DNA of 64,000 nucleotides, from assembly GCF_040807025.1 (NCBI RefSeq), contig NC_090981.1:42015817-42079816 (forward strand). The letters are read 5' to 3'. The translations under genes and the position numbers were made by a program. Below the pieces are notes generated by a model that was not told the origin of the DNA, did not search any database, and saw only the letters and a program-made list of their open reading frames with translations. This document shows positions 63,600 through 64,000 of this stretch, one piece after another; positions within the stretch are counted from its first letter, which is position 1; the number at the start of each line of letters is the position of its first letter. Origin of the DNA: Struthio camelus (taxonomy: Eukaryota > Chordata > Aves > Struthioniformes > Struthionidae).

Positions 63600-64000
63600 A
63601 CGCTCAAACAGGCTCCAAAGTCCTGGCTGCAGATCCCTGAACTGTAAGCGGCTGTAACCTCAGAGGTGGGGTGCGGTGTCGGGGAGCTGTTGCAGGTACG
63701 GAGAGCAAACGCTACAACTTGTTAAACATCACCCCAGCCGCTGCGACGCAACACCGCGGAGCGTGAGTTTTAAAAATAATCCTGGCCGGCGACCACCTAC
63801 TTGAGGGCCCCGCTGGCCGAGGGAAGCGCAGCCCTCCTCCCCGCTGCGACTTGCGAGTTCCGCTCCTGCGCGGCTCCCCGAGACCCACGAGCCGCCCCTC
63901 GGCCCCCGGCGGCTCCTCGCACAGGCCGGCGCCGCCCCGGTACTCCCGGCCTCGCCCAGCCTCTCCCCGCCGCTGCCGGACGCGCACCGGCGGCGCGACG
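63600..64000 (-). promoter_or_regulatory. GFM2: GC-rich island: GFM2 promoter and 5' UTR (probably bidirectional)
   Basis: CpG and GC content rises sharply from about 63720 to the window edge, with no TATA box seen. On the - strand, good splice donors occur at 63800 (CTCAA/GTAGGT) and near 63601 (GAGC/GTGAGT); either could end a non-coding first exon. In other amniotes NSA2 starts divergently from this island, but its start codon is not inside the window. The TSS is undefined here. Confidence 0.65.
63801..63990 (-). other. GFM2: Candidate non-coding GFM2 exon 1
   Basis: Inferred only from the need for a 5' exon joining acceptor 63269, and from the CTCAA/GTAGGT donor at 63800-63795 inside the CpG island. 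The upper boundary is arbitrary. The GAGC/GTGAGT donor near 63601 is the main alternative. Confidence 0.3.

Overview
The window is vertebrate nuclear DNA, almost certainly from a bird. It contains several CR1 non-LTR retrotransposon copies with the typical 3' end (short ATTCTGTG-type repeats). Two single-copy genes, HEXB and GFM2, are arranged tail to tail as in other amniotes, with small exons and fairly compact introns. I found no prokaryotic operon, CRISPR array, viral gene cluster or toxin gene.

Layout. Positions 1-26290 hold no gene I can support. This is an intergenic stretch upstream of HEXB with one fairly long 5'-truncated CR1 (about 6990-8662, + strand), two older CR1 remnants on the - strand (about 11105-11680 and 17608-17970) and a few homopolymers. 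A CpG island begins near 26140. It contains a 54-bp GC-rich minisatellite (26301-26714) directly in front of HEXB exon 1. HEXB (+ strand, 26832-44147) has 14 coding exons whose phases all join, giving 563 codons for the lysosomal beta-hexosaminidase beta subunit. GFM2 (- strand, 63254 down to 45316) has 20 coding exons whose phases all join, giving 780 codons for mitochondrial ribosome-releasing factor 2 (EF-G2mt). The two genes converge: their predicted poly(A) signals lie about 230 bp (or 650 bp, if the stop-proximal GFM2 signal is used) apart near 44250-44910. The right edge (about 63600-64000) is another GC-rich island that should hold the GFM2 5' UTR and promoter. A divergent neighbour (NSA2 in other amniotes) would start beyond the window.

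The two proteins do not form a pathway. HEXB acts in lysosomal glycan and ganglioside breakdown; GFM2 acts in mitochondrial ribosome recycling. Their adjacency is conserved synteny.

I do not see a wholly new biological system. The observations most worth checking are: a pair of inverted CR1 3' ends tightly flanking four GFM2 exons (471 nt, phase 0 to phase 0), a good arrangement for a circular RNA; the homogenised 54-bp promoter minisatellite of HEXB; an upstream ATG inside a YY1-like motif whose short frame overlaps the HEXB start; and an alpha-subunit-like G-x-x-P-S-G loop in this beta subunit. All gene models were built by eye from splice signals, reading frame and remembered family sequence; no alignment was run.
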